This document shows, piece by piece, positions 47,662-59,432 of a stretch of DNA of 64,000 nt. The notes under the pieces are model-generated. The model searched no databases and was not told where the DNA came from. It saw only the letters and a list, made by a program, of their open reading frames with translations. Position numbers and translations under genes: made by a program. The stretch is from Citrus sinensis (Eukaryota > Streptophyta > Magnoliopsida > Sapindales > Rutaceae). The DNA lies in contig NC_068556.1 in assembly GCF_022201045.2 (NCBI RefSeq), positions 22,425,501 to 22,489,500 of the forward strand. The letters run 5' to 3'. Numbering within the stretch: position 1 is the first letter of the stretch; every line of letters starts with the position of its first letter.

Positions 47662-49762
47662 GGCCTATCAAATTGCATGAGGAAAGCAATTAAATGGAGG
47701 ACACTAATAGAGTAGCTGATTTAGTACCTTTGTGCTTCACTGCTTCTGTTATGTTCTACTATTTGAGCTTGTACTTGTATGGATCCTATGAAAAGAGGGA
47801 ATGGTTTCCAACTATTGCCACATTTTATTATGATTAAGGCTCAAACATATCTTTTTTTCCCCCTTTTTAATCTTGTTTTGTATTTTTGATCATTTTCCTT
47901 TTAATTTCCGCACATCAAGTTGGTGAATCCATGCATTATGAGAACTACAATGGTCTCAAAATGGTATAAGAACATAGCAGTTCAGAAAATAAGCACATTT
48001 CACAATTATTTGAGAGGATAAATTTATAATGAAGCATTGTATCTTACACATTGCAAAATAAAAAATAATAATAATTTGTATGATGCAGAAAATTATCATC
48101 TCTTCCAATGGTTCAGATCAAGTAAATTTTATCGTAGACATGAACTGTTGATAGTTATTGTGTTATTGTACTTTAACTTATCTTTGGACGCAAAATAATT
48201 AAAGCATTTGATAAATACATTTACATGCTCCTAAAACTTTTCCTAAAACTTGATGAATGTTTTTCTATTTTTAACTGCTAGTGAATCTATTTCCCAATAG
48301 TTCGTGAACTTTATGATCATAATAGCGATACTTCCATGATTACAAAGACTTATTGATATTTGATGCTATGTTAAACATCATGACAAGTGGTCTTCATTTC
48401 CCTAAAATTTCCACACAGAAGTTTCCAATCTTGGACTTGGAAATTGGAAACATAGCACTAAAGAAACTGTCACTTAACAGCAGCTTCTAGTTGGCATCAG
48501 TGCTGGCAAAGATTAAAAAAAATGAAGATACTATCTTAGTGTTTACACTTTAGTTTAATGAATAAATTCGATTTGGAGAGAAAATGTAGGGACTTTGGAA
48601 TATGAATCCAATTGCAAAAGATATGATTCTTATAATACAAGGTCAATCTTAATCTATTGGTGTCTTTTTGTCTTTTCCCTCTGTTTGCTGCCATTAAAAA
48701 ATTGACCAAAGGATGTGAAAAGTAATTAGTGGCAGCAGCATCTTATACCCAATTTGTTATTAAAGAAATATTTTACAGGACAGCCAATCGTCATCAACCG
48801 AATGCCACTGGGCTTGTACCCAATGGTGTGCCGGTGCCCTCAACATTGCTGAGGGCAATGTTCGAGCCTCTATGGGATTAATCATCCCATTTTCATAAAA
48901 ATATAAAATAAGGGCATATATCTCTTCAAATATTCTTAGAAGCATTTTTATGAGCTACATGCGCACGTGCTCACACACACATATATATATATATATAAAT
49001 ATGAAAAAAGTTATAAATTATGCGGTTTAAACGTTTTAAGTTTTAAACTTTTTAAAACCTATAGTTTTAAAGTTTTTCCAATCTTTTAAAGTTTCGGATA
49101 AAAAAATTACTATATATATATATTTTGTCTACCTTTATGCTATACTATACAAATGTATATCTCTAAATTAAGAATGATTGCTGTCACAAAACAGGAAAAA
49201 GAAAATTATCTTGACAGCCCAACCAACAATAATGTTAAAGCAAAGTGAAAGGATAAGTCACAATGCTTAATTAAGCAAAAGCACAATCAAGATTATTAAA
49301 TAAACCATAAAATAGACAGTATGTGAAAGCTTAATTCTGCCTTTTCATTTTGCTTTTCATAGTGGAGCTTTAGACGATATAATGACGATCCCAAGTTCTG
49401 CATTTGAAAATTCTTCATTAAAATTAATCAAGTAATTAATGATTATATAAATTTTGTTGATAATTCGTGTGACGTCATGATCTTTTTTACATAATAAAAT
49501 GGGTTGGAAAAAGAGAGAAAAAAGGAAGTGTACAGAGAATTTTGCATGCTGTATATGTTTCTTAATTACTGCTGCTACATCTATCATTGTTTTCTTTTTA
49601 CTATGAACAAAGCATAATGAATTGTCCCTTTTCTGGAGCATGTTTGTGAAGCTTCTATTTTTACAACATTAGCAATTACAAATGAAACTCCTCTATAGAA
49701 GAAGAAAAGTGTAAAAAAAAAAAATTAAATTCCTGTGTCAGAAAATAAATTAATCCAACACC
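47662..49762. other. Spacer between convergent AHP and NSH3 genes
   Basis: 3' flanks of two genes that point at each other. No gene in between. About 48795-48880 contains GGGCAATGTTCGAGCCTC, a pol III B-box-like string, possibly an old SINE. The AT microsatellite near 48982-48998 and the 49021-49080 repeat (partner 56745-56802) are listed in part separately. Confidence 0.45.
49021..49080. repeat. Dispersed repeat, copy 1 (partner 56745-56802)
   Basis: Both copies run TGCGGTTTAA...TTTTAAGTTTTAA...AGTTTTAAAGTTTTTC, about 80 percent alike, and both lie beside TA microsatellites. This suggests copies of the same small element that inserted at TA runs. Confidence 0.7.
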
Positions 49763-52700
49763 TTAAATTGGACTCTGTGTTTGATTCACAGGTGGTTTAC
49801 TCCACATTCTTTTTTGTTCATCAAAGCTTCCTATTACAGCAGACTGATTCTTGCTATTGAGTTCATTTGCAAATAGATCATAGTAAGCCTCAGGATCCAA
49901 GTTTTCTATTACTCTGACAAAAATCCCTTGATTCTTGTCAATCACAGTTTGTCCATCTTTGTATTCATTGCCTTCAGCAATGACCTTGATTGACTTGACT
50001 TGCACGGTAGGTTTCAGCAATGAATTATCACCAGCCAATGCTACTGCACCAAGGATTTCTCCCAAGAATATCTCCTGCAAAAGAGTGGCATTAAGTAAAA
50101 CTTTAATTTCAATGTGGCAGTAAAATTGATCCATACATTTAAGCACTTTGCTGGAGAGACTTACCATGTGATGGTACCGATAATGCGTTTGCTGTAGATG
50201 ATACAGCCTTGACAGCAAACGCTGAGTGAACTGAGCTTCCGGGGTCTTGTTTTTTAGGCACAGCCTTCTTAGGATCTTAGGAAATGAACTGACTTTACGC
50301 TGAACGCCTAGTGGAATGAGAGTGATGTTCAGTGGTGATTCAAAGACTGTCTTTGCAGCCAAAGGATCAAGAAACATATTGAATTCTGCATACTTATTCA
50401 AAGGAACTGTAAAGACATTTCCTGTGTCTCTGTCACCGTGGCTTAAGTGTCCTCCAACAATATACACCTCCTGCAAAGAGACTTGGCTTCACCAGTTAAA
50501 GCTATCCATCCCATCTAGTATTCATCTTATTTTCTCAAGAGATGGCTTGTTACCTGAATTAGAGAAGTGGCATTTTTCTTTGATGATAAAATTTTAGCTA
50601 GATTAGTCAAGGGTCCATTTGTCAATAAGGTAATCTTAGATCCTGGCTCAAGAGTGCTTGTTGTGGAGTCCCAAATTTCCAATGCTAGAGGCTGTCTTAG
50701 TTCTGGGTGATCGGTATCCCTTGGAGCTCCATATTTTACAGAGTTCTCTGCTGTGTACCTTGAACATAACCCAAAATTCAGTCCCCAAACTGTCAACATA
50801 CATAGAATTTACATGAAAAGTCTACCTCCTAGGACTTCTTGGCATATCACGAGCAAGCCCGTAAAGAGTGTCTGAGTCTAGAAATCCACCGCATCCGTGT
50901 GGGATGGATTTAACATACTTGCAGTCTCCCACAGAAGGGTCAATTGGATCGGACTGATTCGTTGCAAACAAATCTCCCAGACCAACTTGAACGTCATCCC
51001 GACCCATCATATGCAGTAAATCATAAATGACATCTATTGTTGCGGCATTTGCCCAGCCGGTTGGGCTCACTAGTATTGCCTGGACGAAAGGAGAAAGACC
51101 AGGCACATCGAATCTTCTACTTTCTTGAAATTTACAGGCAAGCAAAGTAGTTTCCATTTTCTTTCAGGTGAAACCTATTTTATGCAATATGCAAGTTACC
51201 TATTAACTGTAATGTTTAACTAAAAACCAGCAAGCAACAAACCCACGTTGCCCAGATAGAAATGTTTAGAGAATAAATATCTGAGAAACTGAGTGACACA
51301 GATCCTAAAAAGGATCTAACTATGAAACTCTAGTATATTGACAGAATATCTTATCATTTAGCATCTTAAATGTAACCGATCAAATTTACTCTGAACATTG
51401 AGTCTGATAGATTTCTATTTGGATTGCTTGCATTAAAAGAAAACAAAATAAACTAACTATTAATGTACTAGTGGTTTGCTGAAGCACTCAGTTTCTTTCT
51501 TAATCATGAACGGAACGCCTAGCCAGTGAAGCTAGAAAAGTGGAAAAGCACTTACCTTCAGATTAATCACTTCCACGGGTGCTTTGAGGAGATAGAATAG
51601 AGCTAGGAAATCTCCCACACTCATGTCCATGTCAAAGACAACCGGCTTCCCTAGCTTCCTAGTTCCAAAATTTGGCTTGTAAAAAAATTCTTTGAAATAA
51701 GGAAATTCAGTTGTGAAATTGAACCTTCCGGTCTGTTGAGGACGATTCAGAACCTTCATCCAACAAAAAGAAAATTAATATCAGTTTAGCATTTGATCCT
51801 TGAAGTAATTTGAGCTTGCAGTGGTTAATAAATGAGAGTGAAATAATAATTAGTCAAAATTTTCTCAAAACAAAGTTGACTGAATAAACTTACTTCCAAG
51901 AAGTTTAAGTAAAATTCTCTGTCAAGTTTACTGCTAACATCCTTACTTGTTTTTGCCTTTTTAGCAACAAGAACATGCACCGCCTCTGAATCAGTTACCT
52001 CTTCTGTATATCCGTCCTATTTGAATATGTTTTTCAAATCAGATCGCGGAATTTGCAACAAGAAAATGATGTACTAATGAATGAAGTTAATTGCCAAAAC
52101 AGCAGCAAGAGTTAATGCTTAGCCTGAATTTACAGTAAGTAAGCAGATTGAAACTATTTGTTGCAGCTACTTAAAATGTACAGGCTATGCTACAACATTG
52201 AGAAAGCACAAGCAGTCACCTTGCATTTCCCTTTCCCATTCTTCACTATGCAAAATGGATCTCGAATGCCTGTCTGAACATGTCCACTATGCACTCCCCC
52301 TTTCTTTAAATTGAACTTTGGAGTTTCACGTCCATCAAAGAATGGATTTGAGCCATCTGATATTCCGTAAGGTTTGTTCGAAGTAACTACAGTTATATTC
52401 ATGTATTCCATTTCAGCAAACTCATTTTCTCCATTATGATTGTGCGAATGTTGCATAATTGACATTGCTACACCAGATGTGAAGGAATCCCACATGAAAT
52501 AGCTCTGCCAAAGTATATCCCAACTTGTTCATACATTGTAAAATTACAAGGAAGATTTCTAACAAAACGATGAATGCAATTTGATAGCAAGCACATTAAA
52601 GTAAATACCGCATAGAATTGGTCATTTAACCAAGTGTCGCGAGCCATTTTCAAGGACTTGAAGCAATATTGTGCCTCGTACGTATTCTGACTTTCCTCAA

Positions 52701-54177
52701 ACATTTTATAGAAATTCTTAGTTACGAGGATGGTATTTGTTGCATCCAGAGGAATAAGAGTAATGGGAATCCCAGAATGAAAAACCTGAAAAAAAAAAAA
52801 AGGAATGTGCCACCATCAAACTAATGATTATCATTAATTGAAAATAATATTATCACGTACCTGGTATGCGGCAAAAGGATCTCCAAACATATTGAACTCA
52901 GCGTAAGGATTGGTTGTGTAGTCGGTAAACAAATTACCAGGGTCACCACACTGCTGAGGCCGGCAAGAACTGCTAGAGTTTTTTGGGCAACAGCCAGTAG
53001 GGTTCTTTGACCTCACACCACCGCCCATTGCATATATGTGCTCAATATTTTTCTTTAAATGCGGGTTTTTCATAAGGAAAATTCCCATGTTCGTATGAGC
53101 CCCTATTAAAATAACAGTAATAGGACCTTCAGAAATTTTATCAGTCAACACTTGCTGAGCAGTAAGTTGCTCAAGTGGAGAATACCTCCTGCTGCCCTAA
53201 TTTCATGAACAAGACAATTACTTAAATGGACACACCAATGTCATCACAAGAAGCATGAATTGTTCTATTATTGATTAGTCTTATACCTGTGGAAGAAATT
53301 CTTTTCGTATGCCTAAGTTAGTATCTTTTTCTAACCTTCCTGCATGACCTACTGGTATAGCCTGCCTGTATCTGCAATATCCGGTTGTCGTAGTGCCCTG
53401 GTATTAAAACTTTTGTATGTTACAAAGAATTTGAGTGCCGGAAACACCTTGAATATGAGATAATAGAAAGCCCTTTTGTGCATAGACAGTACAAATTCAA
53501 TTGAGAGAGTGAGAGTAATTTTATGCACCTGTTCAATTATAGGGAGATACCCACCAACATCTGCAAGGATGGTTCCATCTTCTAAGATTCCACCTTCACC
53601 GCCAACTCCAACAGAGATGTCATCGCGGTCCATCATGTAAAGAATGTCATAAATATGATTCACTGCATGACCGGCATCAATCCATGCATTTTCGTTGATG
53701 GTGATTGCCTGCAGCATAAGTAATATGTCAGTTTCTAGCCTGTCCACAAAAATAACTTACTGCATATACAGAAAAAGGCTTAGCAGAGAATTGCTTTAAT
53801 GTTAAGCACTTCATCTGTAGCCCAACCAAAATCATGACCGAGTCCTTATAAAAACAGGGTTCTTAACTTCTTATAGAGTACATTCTGCCAATATATCATA
53901 GTCTAAATACTTACGATATAAGCTAAGTTGAAAACATCATTAGAACACAAAAAAAAAAAGAAGCATTAACAGAGAGGATTTTGTTCACCTCCAAATGAAA
54001 TTCTGATCTGTTAAGCTTCAAAAGGAATGAGAGAGCGAAGAAATCATCAGTATCCATATCTGTATCCAAAAGAATCCGATACGGCCTGCTACCCTCCACA
54101 GTGTACAAATCAACTTTAGGTACAGCAACTCCGATAATCAATAATAAAACCACCCAAAAATTACTTCCCGGCAGCAT
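49763..54177 (-). CDS. NSH3: Double-domain extracellular nucleoside hydrolase, NSH3-like
   Basis: Twelve exons on the minus strand (53989-54177, 53529-53708, 53287-53397, 52861-53196, 52609-52785, 52220-52504, 51894-52016, 51556-51753, 50826-51079, 50554-50758, 50165-50470, 49763-50074) encode 891 residues, with all phases closing. The ATG at 54177 gives a signal peptide ([14 protein letters not shown]). Two nucleoside hydrolase domains follow: the first has the calcium/ribose motif DTDMDTDD (38-45), [11 protein letters not shown] and [15 protein letters not shown]; the second has DMDMSVGD (508-515), [13 protein letters not shown] and [15 protein letters not shown]. Arabidopsis NSH3 is an apoplastic inosine/adenosine hydrolase of similar size and layout, used in salvage of extracellular nucleosides. 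The second motif lacks one Asp, so the first domain is the likelier catalyst. Many Asn-X-Ser/Thr sites fit secretion. Confidence 0.93.
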
Positions 54178-54778
54178 TTTCTCCCTTACAATCACAACCC
54201 AGAATTTCTTTCCCTCCAAGCCACAGCTACTTGTATGATCAGCTCATCCCTGATACAAGAATCATAACACAAAAATATGTAAAACATGTCAAGTTAAAGA
54301 GTTGGGGGGAAAAAAAAGAGAAAAAAGTAATAACTTCTTAGATAGAACAGAATTAGTTAAGTACTTTAGAATAAAGCATGTGAGGAAGCCGTAAAAAAGC
54401 AGGCTATAGGGCCACTGTAACAAGAGAACACGACACAATCTAGAATTGAAGGAACATTAACTCTCGATCATTATTAATTACATAACTGAACCTGTACTTA
54501 TTTACAAAAGAATTTGAGAGTGTGAGCTTAAAGTGTGTGTATGTGCGGGTGTGTGTGTGTATAAAATAACAATTGATATTGAAGAATCATCGAGTCTGTT
54601 ATCGGAGTCGTGGGCACGAGTCAAACTGATTATGTCATCCTACGGTCACATTATGAACTTTGATCACTATATATTATATGGCAAATGTGCTTATTAATTT
54701 ATTGGCTCGGACACAAATAGTTTGCACTGAAAAACAAATCAAAAAGAAAAAAAAAAGAAAAGAAAGAAAGAAAGAAAA

Positions 54779-55095
54779 TAACATAAATAGGTTAATTTGT
54801 GGAAATCTGAATTTCCCAATAGATATCGTTAGTACTTCTAAAGTACCAACACCTCCAAATGCAACTAACCAATTGCCAAATAATAATAATAATCCGGTCT
54901 CTTTATTATTGGTGGTAATGCTAGTTTAAATACTATCTTACAGAACTTAAACCCAAAAGTTAGGAATATAATTAAACCCCATGCTCCTGGAATTATGTGA
55001 ACACAAATGATATACTATGATAATAACGCCAAAGAAATAAAGATAATTTAAGAATAAATGACCAAGAAATTATATTTTGGAAGAAGTATCATTCC
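54779..55095. repeat. Direct repeat pair, copy 1 (copy 2 at 55337-55650)
   Basis: Both start AACATAAATA, share ACCAACACCT-AAAT-CAACTAACCAA-TGCCAAATAAT, TACTATGATAA and AAATTATATTTTGGA, and end in a pyrimidine-rich stretch. They are about 75 percent alike and separated by about 240 bases, in the same orientation. They may be an old tandem duplication or the ends of a small element. Confidence 0.7.
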
Positions 55096-55336
55096 CTTCC
55101 CCTTAGAAAATAACCTGGCCCTCAATGGTCAAATTTTTGAAGCACAAGTCTTCTCATCATGTGCCTCTTCATCATTGTATTTTCCTATCACCAATTTTAG
55201 TTCTCTCCAGCTTGGCATGCATCCAGTGGAGTTAATCCAACCATTTGTCCAGTTGATTCCCCATCGTGATGCCATTACTTTTCTTCGCCCTTTGCCAATT
55301 ACCAACAATACTGTCCGTTTCCAGTGACTTTAAAAT

Positions 55337-55650
55337 ATAACATAAATAAGTAGTTAATTCGAAGAAACCTAACCTTTCAAAAGATATTGCTGGTATTGTA
55401 AGAGACCAACACCTTTAAATACAACTAACCAAATGCCAAATAATGATATTCCAGCCTTTTTATTACTGATAGTAATATTAATTTAAATACAGAACTTGGA
55501 CGTAAAGATTAGGAGTACAATTAGACTCGTATTTCTTAAAATTATGTAAACATAAAAACAAGTTGGTCAAAATATACTATGATAACAATCCAAAGAGATA
55601 AGAATATATAAAATTATCTCAAAATTATATTTTGGAGGATCTACCACTTT
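55337..55650. repeat. Direct repeat pair, copy 2
   Basis: Partner of 54779-55095; see that entry. Confidence 0.7.
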
Positions 55651-56744
55651 CCCACTACAAGCACTGGCCGCGAGTACAAAAAATGAAGTTATATATAAAA
55701 TACTCTCATTCTCCTTGGCATGCTTTGACTCTAGATTATTTCTTTCTTTTATTATTTCTTGGTTCTTTCTTTGTTCTGATTAATTATCATTATTTTAATT
55801 TCTCGACCATTTCTGGCTAATTCTGCTGCTGTTTATTGTGAATGAATAAAGAACAAAAAAGATCTAACTATTAACACTTTAAGAGAACATATATGCTTGG
55901 TGTGCATGGTTTCCCAAATCTTATATTACTGGGAAAAAAAATCATATATCAAGATAATATATATGTCACAAATATTAAAAAGAATCAGAATAGTTGGTCG
56001 CCAAAATTGTGGGATCCATACGCAGATATCCGCAGACCAAAATAGCAGAAACCAGGATATTAAACTAACTTTGTCTGTGTGTTTGGATTAATTCAATAAC
56101 AAAAATTATCTTGAGATCTAATGATGGCACATCAAGCAGATTATGTTTTGTGAATTGTTCATGTGATTCCCATTCCATGGAATCATTTTCGACATCTGGA
56201 TAGTCATTGAATCAATCTTACAAAAGTTACAAAAGTAGTTCCAAGTCATAATCCATTAACTTGAGGTTTCAACTGAAATTTTGAGAACACTACTAACTTA
56301 CTGGACAAAACACCTAATACTGTATAATGCCCAACAATAATATAAAAGAATGTAAGTGGATCGAGAGATGAAAGAGTTCGAAAATAAGCCAAAAGAGTAT
56401 CAAGTTTAGAGAATCAAATACAAATTCTTGTCTATGATAATATATTATAATAATAACCGTTTGACTCAAAAATTTAAATTGGTATATAAAACTTAATAAT
56501 ATGAAAGATAAGTCTTATCCCTTATAAAATGTTAGTGGAGTAGACAATCTTCCAATATTAGAGAGATTTAAAAATTTGGATAGTACTTTAAAATAATAAA
56601 GTACACGATATAAGGGGTCCTAATTGTATAATCTGATTATAAGTACCAATTATAATTTTTGATGTAATATCAGTGATATATATAGAGAAATGTTCCAATA
56701 TGAAATTTTAAAATGCGGAAACGTTCGAGAAAACGCATAAACCG

Positions 56745-56802
56745 TGCGGTTTAAGCACTTTAAGTTTTAAGCCTTTAAAATCCCGCAGTTTTAAAGTTTT
56801 TC
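56745..56802. repeat. Dispersed repeat, copy 2 (partner 49021-49080)
   Basis: See 49021-49080. This copy is followed by a (TA)n run at 56844-56867. Confidence 0.7.
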
Positions 56803-56843
56803 TGAATGTTTTCTGTACTTTATGATCCCGAACCAGGAAACTA

Positions 56844-56867
56844 ATATATATATATATATATATATAT
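56844..56867. repeat. (AT)12 microsatellite
   Basis: An uninterrupted alternating A/T run of 24 bases. Confidence 0.95.
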
Positions 56868-59051
56868 GTCACCACACCAACGTTACAATGTTAATTAAGC
56901 AAAGGTAATATGAACTAATATGGCTAGAGGGCCAAAGAATATGAATTAACTTTTAACCTTATTGAACTAGGGAACAAGTTAATTACGTTTGGCATAGTCT
57001 TACAAGTGTCCTAACGTGACATGTGAAGAATGAAGACAATAGACCGACAAAAAGAGGAAAGAAGACAAAAAGGGGTTGTGTTTTTGTTAGAGAATCAAAT
57101 CCAAGGAAAGTGATCGATGAACAGTTGCTTAACTTTGAGAGTAATGACAATTCGTTGAATGGTCTAAACTTCTAAAAGCCTCGAAGTATTGGATGTCATG
57201 CTGTCCACGTATGAATACGTGGTTGAATTTGACTAACCATGCTTTGGTGGGATGGGACCCTACGGTGATAGTAATTGCCTGCAAAATTTTCGAAGCTTTG
57301 TGCATTTCCTACGCAAATAGAGTCGTTTTTGTCATGGGTGGATTCTCCCCCTTTTTGTGGTTCTCAAGAAAGATCCAAATCCAGCCAAAAAAAACTTTAA
57401 ACTTATCTTTTCGTGGACAATTTCATGCATCACAAAGATGGAAATGCAAATTAGTTGAATAAACAAATATACCGTCCTGAAGTGGCGGTGATTTACTAAA
57501 GGTCAATTTTAGTTCTTAGAATTCCCAAAACCGATGTAGTTTTCCCGAAGGGTAGCCCATAGAGGCGAGACCTTGTTTCCCAACCATTGAATATGCATTT
57601 GGCTTTTGGGGCTTGAGTCTTCAGATGGAGCCCCACTTTCCTTTTCTCAGTGGTGGAGAATGAAAAGTGCAATTTACACTAATCAATTGGATAACCCAAA
57701 AATGTTTAAAAAGGGTTAAATGGCAAAAGCAAAAGGTCATTGCGAGATATTTAAGCCATGCATGGAGTGCTCACCAAAAGCTGCTTTCCTTTCTGACCAC
57801 TGATATAACTTGTTTATTGTGGTCAAAACTCTTTTTTCTTTTTTTCTTTTTTTGGTTTCCTTAATAATTATGTGTTTAGACACGTTAAAGGGTATTGGGG
57901 ACCAGAGAGGATGTGTTAATCTTTTGATTAGTGCTTGCTACCAAACACTGAAATCATGCTGCCTATTATTAACGAGTAATTCTCTTCAATACCGAAAAGA
58001 AAAAACAAAATTCATTTGAAAGTTCTTTTCCCTTTTCAAAGTTATAATTGGTTGATTGTCATTTTTCTTCCTAGAGAGCTTTTTCTCACTTACCTTTCAT
58101 CAAGTAGTTATTTGTCTGCCAAGATCATTTTTTTTAAACCTGAAAAAGATTCTAACATGAAAATTTACATATATGGTACAGTCTATAAATTAGTAATATC
58201 AGAACTCTACAAAATCTATTAATTTAAAGAGGTATTAATAATTGATATATTAATTATTTATTAATTTATCAAGTATATATACAATTCAATGATATACATT
58301 TAATCAACTAAAGTTCATAGTATTTTACCAATCCAATCAATTAAAAATAAATTCATCCATTAAATATACATTAAATTAACAAAAAAAATTCAAAATTTGT
58401 GCAAATTTGAGAATTCAATCCCATAACTTCTGGAAGCAATAAACAAAATTAGAGATGGGATCCAACTGTATTTAAATTTCAAGAAAAAACAAGTAATAAT
58501 AGACTCATATTTTATTTAACAATAAATTTCATAACAATTATATTTGTAATTTTAGCAGAGTATTAATTTATAATATGAATGAGACCATAAGTTATATAAA
58601 GGTTTTTGGAAAATATTATCTTATTAATTTATCAAAACTATTGTATTAGCCCAAGTTGGGATTGTAAAAATATTTTATATGATGGAGACTATTAATTTAT
58701 CGAGTCATAATTTATAAATGATATGTTGATTTATAAAAGTTGCTAGAAGGTAACTACTTGTAAAAACAAAAAAGAAATTAAGTTGGGACTGGGGAGGTCG
58801 AGAATGACAAGCTTTGATTGTATCTAAAGAGTTAAAAAAAATATTATGTTGCAACCTTGTAATAATTGATTGAAATAAATTTAAAAAAATTAGGAAAGAA
58901 AAGGCAAGAAGAGAAAAAAAAAAAAGTACTTAACAAAACTTCTATAGAATATTGAGTGTTTTCATGAATTATTTAATAAATATTTTTATTAACATCTAAA
59001 AAAAGTATCAAAATAAATTCATATTTACATTCCAAGACTACTAAGTACTAA

Positions 59052-59429
59052 GAGCATGTCCAAAAGGCTCTATAAATTTTATTCTTCAAATATCTATTTA
59101 CTTACCTATGTGGCAAATAGAAGAGTGAAAAAATATGTTATTCTCCAAAAGACTATTCAAATATAAATAAATTAATATTATTTTAATTTAAATAACTATT
59201 TTTTTAAAGGAAAAGTCAATAGTAATTAAAGCACTTCTCTCTCTTTCTCCAACAAAAAGTAATAAAATATAAATTGAAGAAGGAGAAAGCAACTCTCCAA
59301 ATTTGAAGAGAGATGATCATTTTTTATTTGAAAAATTTTAATTGAAGTGTCTTTTGGAGCCTTAAATGCTGATATGACTATTCAAATAAATAATAAAATC
59401 TTATTTAAAGAGTTTTTTTTATGATGCTC
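59052..59429. mobile_element. Tourist-like MITE, 378 bases
   Basis: Left end GAGCATGTCCAAAAGGCTCT and right end, reverse complement, GAGCATCATAAAAAAAACTC, then TTTAAATAAGATTTTATT, form imperfect terminal repeats. TAA flanks both sides (59049-59051 and 59430-59432). The GAGCAT start is common in plant PIF/Harbinger-type MITEs. An internal TCTTTTGGAGCCTTA repeats the terminal phrase in inverted form. Confidence 0.72.
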
Positions 59430-59432
59430 TAA

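Larger units (their letters stand above)
54178..59051. other. NSH3 upstream region and AT-rich spacer
   Basis: No gene is supported. Holds a GTGTGTGT microsatellite (about 54535-54560), an (AAAG)n run (about 54755-54776), the direct repeat pair 54779-55095 / 55337-55650, the dispersed repeat at 56745-56802 and a (TA)n run at 56844-56867. The 270-base frame at 55058-55327 lies between and inside the repeat pair and has no recognised domain; the segment may be element-derived. Confidence 0.45.

Noticed and set aside
55058-55327. 89-codon frame upstream of NSH3
   Set aside because: It overlaps the direct repeat copy and has no recognisable domain or splice context.
57193-57462. 89-codon frame starting MSCCPRMNTWLNLTNH
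   Set aside because: No family match, no splice partners and an AT-rich context; likely chance.
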